This document shows positions 16,721 through 24,599 of a stretch of 64,000 nucleotides of DNA, piece after piece. The position numbers and the translations under genes are program-made. A model generated the notes under the pieces. That model ran no database searches, was not told the DNA's origin, and saw nothing but the letters and a program-made list of their open reading frames with translations. The DNA lies in contig WRLG01000003.1 of NCBI GenBank assembly GCA_009777725.1, positions 1-64,000 on the forward strand, read 5' to 3'. Numbering within the stretch: the first letter of the stretch is position 1; each line of letters starts with the position of its first letter. This stretch comes from Oscillospiraceae bacterium. GTDB taxonomy: Bacteria > Bacillota > Clostridia > Oscillospirales > Ruminococcaceae.

Positions 16721-18421
16721 ATGTCAAATTTTATAAATCCCGTAAAATCCGCCGTAGCGGAATTAAAAGAGTTAATAACGGATGCTTTCGGGCGGTTGGT
16801 TGCGGAGGGCAAAATACCCGCCGTTGCAATTCCGGCATTTAATATCGAAGTCCCCGCGAACCAAGCCCATGGTGATTTTTCATCAAATGCCGCCATGGTA
16901 TGCGCTAAACCGCTGAAGCTCCCCCCCCGCGAAATAGCAACTTTGCTTTGCGGCGCGCTTGTTTTGGAGGGCAGTCATTTCAAAAAAAGCGAAACGGCGG
17001 GACCGGGGTTTATAAACTTCTTCCTCTCCGAAAAGTGGTTTTCCAAAACCGTCAAGGATATAATCACGGCGGGTAATGATTACGGTAAATCAAGCATTGG
17101 CAACGGCAAAAAAATACTTGTCGAATTTGTATCGGCGAACCCTACAGGTCCTATGCACATAGGGAACGCGCGGGGCGGCGCGTTGGGGGATTGCCTTTGC
17201 TCCGTTTTGTCTGCGGCGGGTTTTTGTGTAAGCCGCGAATTTTATATTAACGATGCGGGCAATCAAATAGAAAAATTTGCCGATTCGCTTGAAGCGCGAT
17301 ACCTGCAAATATTCAATAAAGAGCATGAAATGCCCGAAAGTGCTTACCAAGGCGAGGATATTACAGAGCACGCTAAAAATTTCGCGGATATTCACGGCGA
17401 TAAATATGCCGGCGAAAATTCCGCGCTCAGGCGTGAAGCTCTCGTTGAATATGCCCTGCCGCTCAATATAAAAAAGCTTGATGACGACCTTTCAAAATAC
17501 AGGATTACCTATGATAAATGGTTCAGAGAAAGCACGCTCCATGAAAGCGGCGAGGTTGAAAGAATCACGGAACTGCTGAAAAAAAGCGGGTATACCTATG
17601 AGCAAGAGGGCGCGCTTTGGTTTAAAACCACCGCTTTCGGCGATGAAAAGGACAGGGTTTTAATCCGCGCAAACGGCGTTCCCACCTACTATGTCCCCGA
17701 TATTGCTTATCATTATGACAAGCTTGTAACGCGGGGCTATGATACCGCTGTGGATATATGGGGGGCGGACCACCACGGCTATGTACCGCGCATGAAAGCC
17801 GCTTTGCAAGCATTGGGGATTGACCCGGACAGGCTTAAAGTAATCATCATGCAGATGGTTCGATTGGTAAAAAATGGCGAAGCATACAAGCTCTCAAAGC
17901 GTTCCGGCAAGGCGGTTACGCTTGAAACACTGCTTGACGAAATCCCGATTGATGCGGCAAGGTTTTTCTTCAACCTGCGTGAAGCAAATTCCCATTTTGA
18001 ATTTGACCTTGATTTGGCAATTGAGAAAACCTCCAAAAACCCCGTATATTACGTCCAATACGCCCACGCCAGAATCTGCTCGATACAGGCAAAGAGCCGC
18101 GAAGAGGCAGGGGTTAGCGGCGAACTCCCTCAAACCTCAAACCTTATTCCTCCAACCACGGAAGAAGAGCTTGCTCTGATTCGCCACCTTGCGGCATTCC
18201 CCGATACAATAGAGCTAGCCGCCGCCGATTATGACCCCTCGCCGTTAACGCGTTATTCAATGGAATTGGCTTCACTTTTCCATAAATTTTACGCCCAATG
18301 CCGCATTAAAGATGCCGAGCCGGACTTAATGAACGCCCGCCTTGCATTATGTGATGCTGTTAAAATTACGCTTAAGAATATTCTGGATATGATGAAAATT
18401 GAATGTCCCGAAGTAATGTAA
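16721..18421 (+). CDS. argS: Arginine--tRNA ligase
   Basis: Class I aminoacyl-tRNA synthetase, cytosolic. 566 residues, normal length. The N-terminal Add-1 domain contains NQAHGDFSSNAAM; the catalytic signature PTGPMHIGN is at 141-149 and the KMSKS-equivalent loop is KLSKRSGK near 390. The C-terminal DALR anticodon-binding domain ends the protein. ATG follows AAGGAG. No T-box leader is seen upstream. Confidence 0.96.
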   Translation: MSNFINPVKSAVAELKELITDAFGRLVAEGKIPAVAIPAFNIEVPANQAHGDFSSNAAMVCAKPLKLPPREIATLLCGALVLEGSHFKKSETAGPGFINFFLSEKWFSKTVKDIITAGNDYGKSSIGNGKKILVEFVSANPTGPMHIGNARGGALGDCLCSVLSAAGFCVSREFYINDAGNQIEKFADSLEARYLQIFNKEHEMPESAYQGEDITEHAKNFADIHGDKYAGENSALRREALVEYALPLNIKKLDDDLSKYRITYDKWFRESTLHESGEVERITELLKKSGYTYEQEGALWFKTTAFGDEKDRVLIRANGVPTYYVPDIAYHYDKLVTRGYDTAVDIWGADHHGYVPRMKAALQALGIDPDRLKVIIMQMVRLVKNGEAYKLSKRSGKAVTLETLLDEIPIDAARFFFNLREANSHFEFDLDLAIEKTSKNPVYYVQYAHARICSIQAKSREEAGVSGELPQTSNLIPPTTEEELALIRHLAAFPDTIELAAADYDPSPLTRYSMELASLFHKFYAQCRIKDAEPDLMNARLALCDAVKITLKNILDMMKIECPEVM

Positions 18422-18463
18422 ATTTAGCCGTTAAGAAGTATAATATAAGGAGTATCATATGAC

Positions 18464-19630
18464 ATGGATTATGTTTTTTTATTAAATCTGGCGATTATTC
18501 TCGCCGTAACAAAGCTGTTTGGCATGTTTACGCGGAAAATCCACCTGCCGCAGGTGGTGGGGGCACTTTTTGCGGGTATTTTATTAGGTCCCGCATTACT
18601 TAAAGTCATTCACCCCGACCATGTATTGGTTATGCTTGCCGAGGTAGGGGTAATCCTGCTTATGTTTTCGGCGGGCTTGGAAACTGACTTTAAGCAACTG
18701 CGGGGGGCGTTAAAATCATCGCTTGTCGTTGCGCTAATCGGCATTACGCTTCCGCTTTTGGGCGGCTTTGCCGTTGCACACTTCTTTGGGCAGGACACGA
18801 TGAAGAGCTTTTTTATAGGGGTAATACTAACGGCAACCTCGGTAAGCATTACCGCCGAAACGCTTCAAGAGATGGGCAAGCTTAATACAAAAGCCGGCAC
18901 GGTAATCATGGGCGCGGCTGTGATTGACGACATTCTGGGTATCATTATCCTTTCCGTAATCATAAGCATGGGCGGAGGCGATATGAACATAGGAGCGGTC
19001 GGGTTTACATTATTAAAGATTTGCTTATTCTTTGTTTTAGCCTTGATTTTGGGTTATCTGGCGTTTAAGCTGTTTGATTATCTGGGAAATAAGTACGGAA
19101 ATAAAAGGCGGCTTTCTATATTCGGGGTTTCGTTCTGCTTTTTGTTGGCATTTTTAGCGGAGCAATTCGGCGTTGCCGATATTACGGGGGCATATTTTGC
19201 CGGACTTGCTTTATGCGCCTGCAAAGCCGAGGAAAATATTCAAGAAAAAAGCTCCATTCTGTCTTATATGTTTTTTTCGCCCGTCTTTTTCGTCAGCGTA
19301 GGATTGATGACATCGTTTGAGGGCTTGAACGGAAACACTGTACTCTTCGCATTCGTATTGCTCATGATTGCAATCCTTACCAAATTTGTCGGCTGCGGCT
19401 TGGGGGCGCGCTTATGCGGGCATCCTAAGGACGAGTGCGTTCAAATAGGGGCGGGTATGATTTCCAGAGGAGAGGTTGCTATAATCGTAGCCGCTAAGGG
19501 GATAAGTGCCGGATTGATGGAGCAAAGCTTGTTTTCAAGCGTTATTATGGTCGTCATCATCACAACGCTTATAACGCCTGTTTTTGTTAAAGCGGCATTT
19601 AACCGGAAGCCCAAAGCACTGAAAGGATGA
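18464..19630 (+). CDS. CPA2-type Na+(K+)/H+ antiporter
   Basis: A 388-residue integral membrane protein with 11-12 predicted helices and no C-terminal TrkA-N domain. Typical CPA2 features: HLPQVVGALFAGILLGP in helix 2-3, TATSVSITAETL in helix 4-5, the paired acidic residues AAVIDDILG of the ion site, and QIGAGMISRGEVAIIVA near the end. It exchanges monovalent cations for protons for pH or salt balance. Ion preference cannot be read. The last four bases overlap the purD start (ATGA). Confidence 0.88.
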   Translation: MDYVFLLNLAIILAVTKLFGMFTRKIHLPQVVGALFAGILLGPALLKVIHPDHVLVMLAEVGVILLMFSAGLETDFKQLRGALKSSLVVALIGITLPLLGGFAVAHFFGQDTMKSFFIGVILTATSVSITAETLQEMGKLNTKAGTVIMGAAVIDDILGIIILSVIISMGGGDMNIGAVGFTLLKICLFFVLALILGYLAFKLFDYLGNKYGNKRRLSIFGVSFCFLLAFLAEQFGVADITGAYFAGLALCACKAEENIQEKSSILSYMFFSPVFFVSVGLMTSFEGLNGNTVLFAFVLLMIAILTKFVGCGLGARLCGHPKDECVQIGAGMISRGEVAIIVAAKGISAGLMEQSLFSSVIMVVIITTLITPVFVKAAFNRKPKALKG

Positions 19631-20925
19631 ATAAATTGAAAATATTGGTAATTGGCGGCGGCGGTCGCGAACATGCGATTATCATGAAGCTTGCTGAAAG
19701 CAAACGGGTCGAAAAACTCTACTGCGCTCCGGGCAACGGCGGTATATCGCGCTTTGCGGAATGTTTTGACGTAAAGGCAACCGACCTTGACGGCATTGTA
19801 GCACTCGCTAAAAAAATTATGCCGGATATGACGGTAGTCGCACCGGACGACCCGCTTGTGTTAGGCATGGTTGACGCACTCAATGCGGAGGGGTTTGCCA
19901 CTTTCGGTCCGAGCAAAGCCGCCGCAATTATCGAGGGCAGTAAGGCTTTTGCCAAAGAGCTTATGGAAAAATATAACATTCCGACTGCGAAATATAAAAT
20001 CTTCGACAACTCAATCCATGCAATCGAATATATAAGAACCGAAAATAAATACCCCGTAGTGATTAAAGCGGATGGGCTTGCGCTGGGGAAAGGGGTTATA
20101 ATCGCGCAGAATGAGGAAGAAGCGCGAAGGGCTGTTCAGTCTATTATGGAAGACGGTATTTTCGGCAAAAGCGGCGAAAAAGTTGTAGTTGAAGAGTTTT
20201 TAACGGGTACGGAAGCAACTGTGCTTGCTTTTACCGATGGGAAAACCCTAATCCCGCTGATTTCTTCAAAAGACCACAAACGCGCCCTTGACGGCGATAG
20301 GGGGCTGAACACGGGAGGGATGGGCACAATTGCCCCCAACCCCGCTTATACCCCCCAAATCGCAGATGAGTGCATGGAAAAAATTTTCCTCCCCACCATG
20401 AAAGCGATGGCGGCTCAGGGGCGGAGATTCAAGGGTTGCCTTTACTTCGGGCTGATGCTCACCAAGGACGGCGTTAAGGTCATAGAATACAACTGCCGCT
20501 TCGGCGACCCGGAAACACAGGTTATACTGCCTCTTCTTGATACCGATTTGGCGGATATTTTTGAGGCTGTTTATCACGAAAGGCTTTCGGAAATTGACAT
20601 AAAGTGGAAAGAACAGCACTGCGCCTGCGTAATCATGGCAAGCGGGGGGTATCCGCAGGGGTATCAAACGGGGCTTTTCATCAGCGGCTTAAATAATAAA
20701 GGACAATCCGCCCCCGATATTACCGTATATCATTCAGGCACAAAATTTGAAGGCAATGATTTTCTAACCTCAGGCGGAAGAGTTTTAGGAATCACTGCAA
20801 GCGGAAAAACACTTGATGAAGCCCTTGAAAAAACATATTCCGCCGTTAAAAAAATAAATTTCAAAGATTCATTTTACAGAAATGACATAGGGCAGTTACA
20901 GCGAGGATTGAGGACTAAGGATTGA
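19627..20925 (+). CDS. purD: Phosphoribosylamine--glycine ligase
   Basis: Second step of de novo purine synthesis: joins glycine to phosphoribosylamine with ATP. 432 residues, full-length ATP-grasp protein. IGGGGREHA at the N-terminus, GPSKAAAIIEGSK, the ATP-grasp loop KADGLALGKGV, the family signature RFGDPETQ, and DFLTSGGRVLGITA near the end. It is translationally coupled to the antiporter gene; no other pur genes are here, which is unusual for purD. Confidence 0.95.
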   Translation: MNKLKILVIGGGGREHAIIMKLAESKRVEKLYCAPGNGGISRFAECFDVKATDLDGIVALAKKIMPDMTVVAPDDPLVLGMVDALNAEGFATFGPSKAAAIIEGSKAFAKELMEKYNIPTAKYKIFDNSIHAIEYIRTENKYPVVIKADGLALGKGVIIAQNEEEARRAVQSIMEDGIFGKSGEKVVVEEFLTGTEATVLAFTDGKTLIPLISSKDHKRALDGDRGLNTGGMGTIAPNPAYTPQIADECMEKIFLPTMKAMAAQGRRFKGCLYFGLMLTKDGVKVIEYNCRFGDPETQVILPLLDTDLADIFEAVYHERLSEIDIKWKEQHCACVIMASGGYPQGYQTGLFISGLNNKGQSAPDITVYHSGTKFEGNDFLTSGGRVLGITASGKTLDEALEKTYSAVKKINFKDSFYRNDIGQLQRGLRTKD

Positions 20926-21001
20926 GGGCAAAGGAACTGCCAAATGAAATTAGCACGGTCTCGTTTACGCGCTTATTTTGATTTTGGATTGGTTGCCCCT
21001 C

Positions 21002-21607
21002 CTAAACCATATGTGTTTTCATATGTTCAGCTACCCATATTTCAAGAGCAAACACTCTATGCTTTACGTCATCAACGCTATTAAGATGTTTAATTATATA
21101 GTCATTTTTCGCAACCAAGGCTGAATGGTTTTCAGCCAATAATGAAATCTTACGCATAACATCACTTTCAATAAGCGTATAGACTTTGTTAATTTCACTT
21201 TTGAGATTGCTGTTTGTTTTGTTAATTTCACTTTTGAGACTGCTGTTTGTTTTGTTAATTTCACTTTTGAGACTGCTGTTTGTTTTGTTAATTTCACTTT
21301 TGAGACTGCTGTTTGTCTCATCAATCTGTTTATTAGTGTCATCAATTTTGCCCTCTAAGTTGTCAATCCGTTTATTAGTGTCGTCAATTTTGCCCTCTAA
21401 GTTGTCAATCCGTTTATTAGTGTCGTCAATTTTGCCCCCTAAGTTGTCAATCCGTTTATTAGTGTTGTCAATTTTGCCCTCTAAGTTGTCAATCCGTTTG
21501 TTAGTTTCTTCTTGTCCTTGCTTTAATTCCGAAATATCGCCCCTTATAGGTTCTAACTTCGTATCCATTAATGAGCCTATTGCTTGTAAATCCTCTTTAG
21601 TTAACAT
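21002..21607 (-). CDS. Repeat-built coiled-coil protein
   Basis: 201 residues, cytosolic. Almost the whole middle is two tandem-repeat blocks: about four copies of a 14-residue unit (DNLEGKIDDTNKRI) followed by four copies of an 11-residue unit (NKTNSSLKSEI). Both are typical coiled-coil periods (two heptads; a hendecad). A non-repeat C-terminal helix (about 145-201) follows. Such proteins form long oligomeric rods; the function is unknown. ATG after GGAGG, with its own promoter at 21655-21683. Confidence 0.8.
   Translation of the reverse strand: MLTKEDLQAIGSLMDTKLEPIRGDISELKQGQEETNKRIDNLEGKIDNTNKRIDNLGGKIDDTNKRIDNLEGKIDDTNKRIDNLEGKIDDTNKQIDETNSSLKSEINKTNSSLKSEINKTNSSLKSEINKTNSNLKSEINKVYTLIESDVMRKISLLAENHSALVAKNDYIIKHLNSVDDVKHRVFALEIWVAEHMKTHMV
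21191..21322 (-). repeat. Tandem 33-bp repeat, four units
   Basis: Units at 21191, 21224, 21257 and 21290, nearly identical, each encoding one 11-residue hendecad of the coiled-coil protein. Confidence 0.9.
21323..21490 (-). repeat. Tandem 42-bp repeat, four units
   Basis: Units at 21323, 21365, 21407 and 21449 with a decayed fifth; each encodes two heptads (14 residues). Very few differences separate units, so copy number is likely variable. Confidence 0.9.
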
Positions 21608-21654
21608 GGATTATCCCTCCTCTTAATTGCGGTGTACTCAACTCACTAAAATTA

Positions 21655-21683
21655 AGTATACCGAAAAGCTCATGAAAAGTCAA
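21655..21683 (-). promoter_or_regulatory. Promoter of the coiled-coil gene
   Basis: TTGACT, 17 bases, TATACT on the minus strand, 48 bp upstream of the ATG. Confidence 0.7.
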
Positions 21684-21738
21684 GAGTAAATTTTTAAGGA
21701 AGCCAACTTGACTGCCGTGTAGGGCATAAAATTTTCAC

Positions 21739-21767
21739 TTGACAAAAGATTTTTAAAATGTTAAAAT
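21739..21767 (+). promoter_or_regulatory. Promoter of the ridA gene
   Basis: TTGACA, 17 bases, TAAAAT, 27 bp upstream of the RidA start codon. Confidence 0.75.
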
Positions 21768-21793
21768 AATAAATGATAAGGAGATGAGCAGAT

Positions 21794-22165
21794 ATGCAAA
21801 AAGTGTCAACAAAATCAGCTCCGGCGGCTATCGGTCCGTATTCACAGGCTGTCAAGAGCGGAAATATGGTTTACACCTCCGGGCAAATCGCGCTGAAGCC
21901 CGAAACAGGCGAGTTTTTGGACGGTGACGTGAAAGCGCAAGCCGTGCAATTATTGGAAAATTTAAAGGCTGTTTTGGAAGCTGCGGGAAGCGGCTTGGAA
22001 AAGGTTGTAAAAACAACCTGCTATTTAAAAAGCATTGATGATTTTTCCGCTTTTAACGAGGTCTATGCGGAATATTTTAAGCATCAGCCGGCGCGCTCCT
22101 GCATTGAAGCGGCTAACCTGCCCCGGGGAGCGTTAGTGGAAGTTGATGCGATTGCGGAGAATTAA
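21794..22165 (+). CDS. ridA: RidA family enamine/imine deaminase
   Basis: A 123-residue trimeric enzyme that hydrolyses reactive enamine/imine intermediates made by PLP enzymes. Full length. Marks: APAAIGPYSQAV near the start, VYTSGQIAL, and the C-terminal RSCIEAANLPRGALVEVDAIA that carries the conserved Arg. AAGGAGATG lies 8-9 bases before the ATG. Its own promoter is just upstream, and the leader-peptide gene starts 38 bp after it. Confidence 0.92.
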   Translation: MQKVSTKSAPAAIGPYSQAVKSGNMVYTSGQIALKPETGEFLDGDVKAQAVQLLENLKAVLEAAGSGLEKVVKTTCYLKSIDDFSAFNEVYAEYFKHQPARSCIEAANLPRGALVEVDAIAEN

Positions 22166-22199
22166 AAAAATTAAATAACCAAACCGAAAGGGGGAATCG

Positions 22200-22243
22200 G
22201 ACCATGCTGATTTCATTATTTTGCGTGCAGACAGGGCATGGTC
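22200..22243 (+). promoter_or_regulatory. Leader hairpin over the leader-peptide start codon (locus A)
   Basis: GACCATGC (22200-22207) and GCATGGTC (22236-22243) are a perfect 8-bp inverted repeat. The 5' arm contains the ATG of the leader peptide at 22204. A matching hairpin is found at 39662-39708 ahead of the DHH gene. Confidence 0.6.
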
Positions 22244-22257
22244 GTATATACGGATGA
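22204..22257 (+). CDS. 17-residue leader peptide before the HD-GYP regulator
   Basis: MLISLFCVQTGHGRIYG, read from an ATG behind GGGGGAATCGG, a good Shine-Dalgarno sequence. Its stop TGA overlaps the ATG of the response regulator as ATGA, so translation of the peptide should feed the regulator, which lacks an RBS of its own. A peptide at 39639-39704 shares the first three residues, an internal Cys and GHG, and both have the same RBS-to-start spacing and hairpin. I infer a translated regulatory leader; a role of the peptide itself is possible. Confidence 0.55.
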   Translation: MLISLFCVQTGHGRIYG

Positions 22258-23318
22258 AAACAATTTTTATTGTTGATGATAACGATACTAACCTTATGGC
22301 GGCAAAAACAGCCCTTGACGGCAAATATAAAGCCCTTGCCCTGCCTTCCGCCGCAAGGATGTTTAAGCTGTCGGAAAAAATCGTACCCGACTTGATTCTT
22401 TTGGATGTAGACATGCCCGATATGGACGGGTTTGAGACAATGACGCTGTTAAAAACGGACGGCAGGCTGAAATCCGTACCCGTTATATTTCTTACGGCTA
22501 AAAATGATGCCATAACAGAAGTACGCGGGTTTGATTTGGGTGCTCTGGATTTCATCAATAAGCCGTTCAGCGCGCCCATCCTGCTTAGGAGGATTGAAAC
22601 GCATATTGAAACGGATAAAATAATAAAGCAAAGCCAAAAGGCTCTGCGGGATATACATAACACCACCATGGGCGTTATCGCGGATATGGTTGAGAGCCGG
22701 GATAAGGTTACGGGCGGTCATATCGAGCGGACGCAGGCTTATTTGGGCGTTCTGTTAAAGCAGCTTGCTAAAGAGGGGATTTTCGCCGATGAGCTGTCAA
22801 GCTGGGATTTAAATTTAATTTTGTCGTCCGCGCTTTTGCATGATGTCGGCAAAATTTCCATCAGCGATATAATCCTTAATAAGCCGGATAAACTTACCGC
22901 GCCCGAGTTTGAAATGATAAAAACGCACTGCTCCGAGGGCGAGCATATCATAGATAGGATTTCATCTAAAACCACAGATGACGGATTCTTAAAGCACGCC
23001 AAAATTTTTGCGGGCTATCATCACGAAAAATGGGACGGAACAGGGTATCCGCGCAGATTAAAGGGCGAGGAAATTCCGCTGGAGGGCAGACTTATGGCTA
23101 TTGCGGACGTTTATGACGCGCTTGTTTCCGAGAGACCGTATAAAAAACCTTTTTCTCATCATAAAGCGGTAGAAATAATTAAAAATGACAGCGGCACTCA
23201 CTTTGACCCCCGAATCGTAGATGCTTTTTTAAATGTAGCGGATGAATTTTTTGCCGCTTTGGGTAAGGGCGGGAATAACACTCCGCCGACAACTGAAAAA
23301 AAGGAATGTGCCACATGA
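22254..23318 (+). CDS. Response regulator with HD-GYP domain (c-di-GMP phosphodiesterase)
   Basis: 354 residues. REC domain at 1-120: DDND near the start, phosphoacceptor Asp in LLDVDMPDMDGF, then FLTAKND and NKPFS. A short linker leads to the HD-GYP domain: HDVGKISISD and HHEKWDGTGYPRRLKG, with the metal ligands of active c-di-GMP phosphodiesterases. It would lower c-di-GMP when phosphorylated, probably by the hybrid kinase two genes on. I place the start at MKTIFIVDDND (22254), where a REC domain begins; a TTG at 22221 is in frame but would add an untypical extension. Confidence 0.92.
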   Translation: MKTIFIVDDNDTNLMAAKTALDGKYKALALPSAARMFKLSEKIVPDLILLDVDMPDMDGFETMTLLKTDGRLKSVPVIFLTAKNDAITEVRGFDLGALDFINKPFSAPILLRRIETHIETDKIIKQSQKALRDIHNTTMGVIADMVESRDKVTGGHIERTQAYLGVLLKQLAKEGIFADELSSWDLNLILSSALLHDVGKISISDIILNKPDKLTAPEFEMIKTHCSEGEHIIDRISSKTTDDGFLKHAKIFAGYHHEKWDGTGYPRRLKGEEIPLEGRLMAIADVYDALVSERPYKKPFSHHKAVEIIKNDSGTHFDPRIVDAFLNVADEFFAALGKGGNNTPPTTEKKECAT

Positions 23319-24511
23319 TAAAATTCTATACCGCGTTTACGGAGGAGATTGACGACCCGCAGATGGCGGCGGAAGAAATCATTGAGCAGCTTAATCCATC
23401 GGAAAATATGAGAAAAAATACTATCGGAATCGTCCATTTCCACTATGATTTCGCGGAGGAATCAATTTGGCGGCAGTTTGCCGAGGCTTTACCCTTTGAG
23501 CTTGCGGGATGTATGTCGGTATACATCGGAGCGGGCGGGCAGTACAGCGATACCGCCGTGTCCGTCACCATGCTTACAAGTGATGATGTTTCCTTTACCG
23601 TTAAAACAATTGACCATATTGCTTCCAAGGCGACCGCTGAAATAAACTCTGAGCTTGAAGCTTTGTTACGGGATTTGAGCGCGGAGAAAAAGCCGAAGCT
23701 CATTATTCCGTTTTTATCGTCCACGCCGAGCTATACGGTTAACGATTTATATGATTCCGCAAACGCGATTGATAGTCAGATTAGGCTTTTCGGTATGCAG
23801 GCTTTTAGTATAGACGGCAGGTTAAATTCGGCTTTTATATTGGGCAACGAAAAAATGTCCTCCGATATGTGCGCGCTGATTGCTTTTTACGGTAATATTG
23901 AGCCGCAATTTCATATAAACACCTCGCTTTTCTATGATGAAACTTTCGGAGAAGAAGCGGTCATCACCGATGCGGAAAGGGTTGTTTTAAAAAGCGTAAA
24001 CGGCATACCTGCTTTAGAATATTTTAAAAAGCAGGGCTTGATTTCATCGGAAAACATAGATACGGGGGCGGGGGTTATGTCTGTCCCCGCAATCATAAAG
24101 TATACAAACGGGACTAAGGGCATGTGTGCTTTTCTGGGAGTTGTCAAGGATACGGAGTATTTATTCGCGGCGCGGGCTTTGGAGCCGGGAGCGAAGATTG
24201 TTTTTTCACACATTGACAGCGAAAAAACCCTTGAAAGCGCGAAAAGCATGATAAATGAAATATGTGAAACAAAAGAAAATAATCTTATCATTTTCAGCAG
24301 CGCATCCCGCGCGTGGGCGAGCCCTAATGTTTTTGCGGAGATGCAGAAAATCGCCGAAAGTGCTAAGAGCTACGAGGAAGAAAACGGAAAGCCGCTTGAA
24401 TACAGTATAGCCTATACAGGCGGAGAAATCTGCCCTTACATTGCCGCAGAGGGCGAGGATTATATGAATATGATTCATAATTATACGCTTTCTGTTTGTG
24501 CGTTTAGTTAG
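23315..24511 (+). CDS. FIST N/C domain sensory protein
   Basis: 398 residues, cytosolic. An N-terminal FIST domain (about 25-200, with IGIVHFHYDF and AGCMSVYIGAGG) and a FIST C domain (about 205-390, with CAFLGVVKDTEYLF and the end YTGGEICPYIAAEG). FIST proteins are thought to bind small ligands, possibly amino acids, and sit beside histidine kinases, HD-GYP or GGDEF proteins. The ATG at 23315 overlaps the previous stop as ATGA, which decides the start over ATG 23306. Confidence 0.88.
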   Translation: MIKFYTAFTEEIDDPQMAAEEIIEQLNPSENMRKNTIGIVHFHYDFAEESIWRQFAEALPFELAGCMSVYIGAGGQYSDTAVSVTMLTSDDVSFTVKTIDHIASKATAEINSELEALLRDLSAEKKPKLIIPFLSSTPSYTVNDLYDSANAIDSQIRLFGMQAFSIDGRLNSAFILGNEKMSSDMCALIAFYGNIEPQFHINTSLFYDETFGEEAVITDAERVVLKSVNGIPALEYFKKQGLISSENIDTGAGVMSVPAIIKYTNGTKGMCAFLGVVKDTEYLFAARALEPGAKIVFSHIDSEKTLESAKSMINEICETKENNLIIFSSASRAWASPNVFAEMQKIAESAKSYEEENGKPLEYSIAYTGGEICPYIAAEGEDYMNMIHNYTLSVCAFS

Positions 24512-24599
24512 CATTGATTACCTTTAAAAGCCTAATTTTATTAATCCATCGGCGAAGCCGATATGTTAATTGTTAATTGTTTCAAGGGGGGTTGTCCGA

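Noticed and set aside
18422-18463. T-box or other leader near argS
   Set aside because: The gaps before and after argS are under 50 bp and hold only ribosome-binding sites.
21191-21490. Regular repeats as a CRISPR array
   Set aside because: The units are contiguous without spacers, keep the reading frame and code for coiled coil; no cas genes are near.
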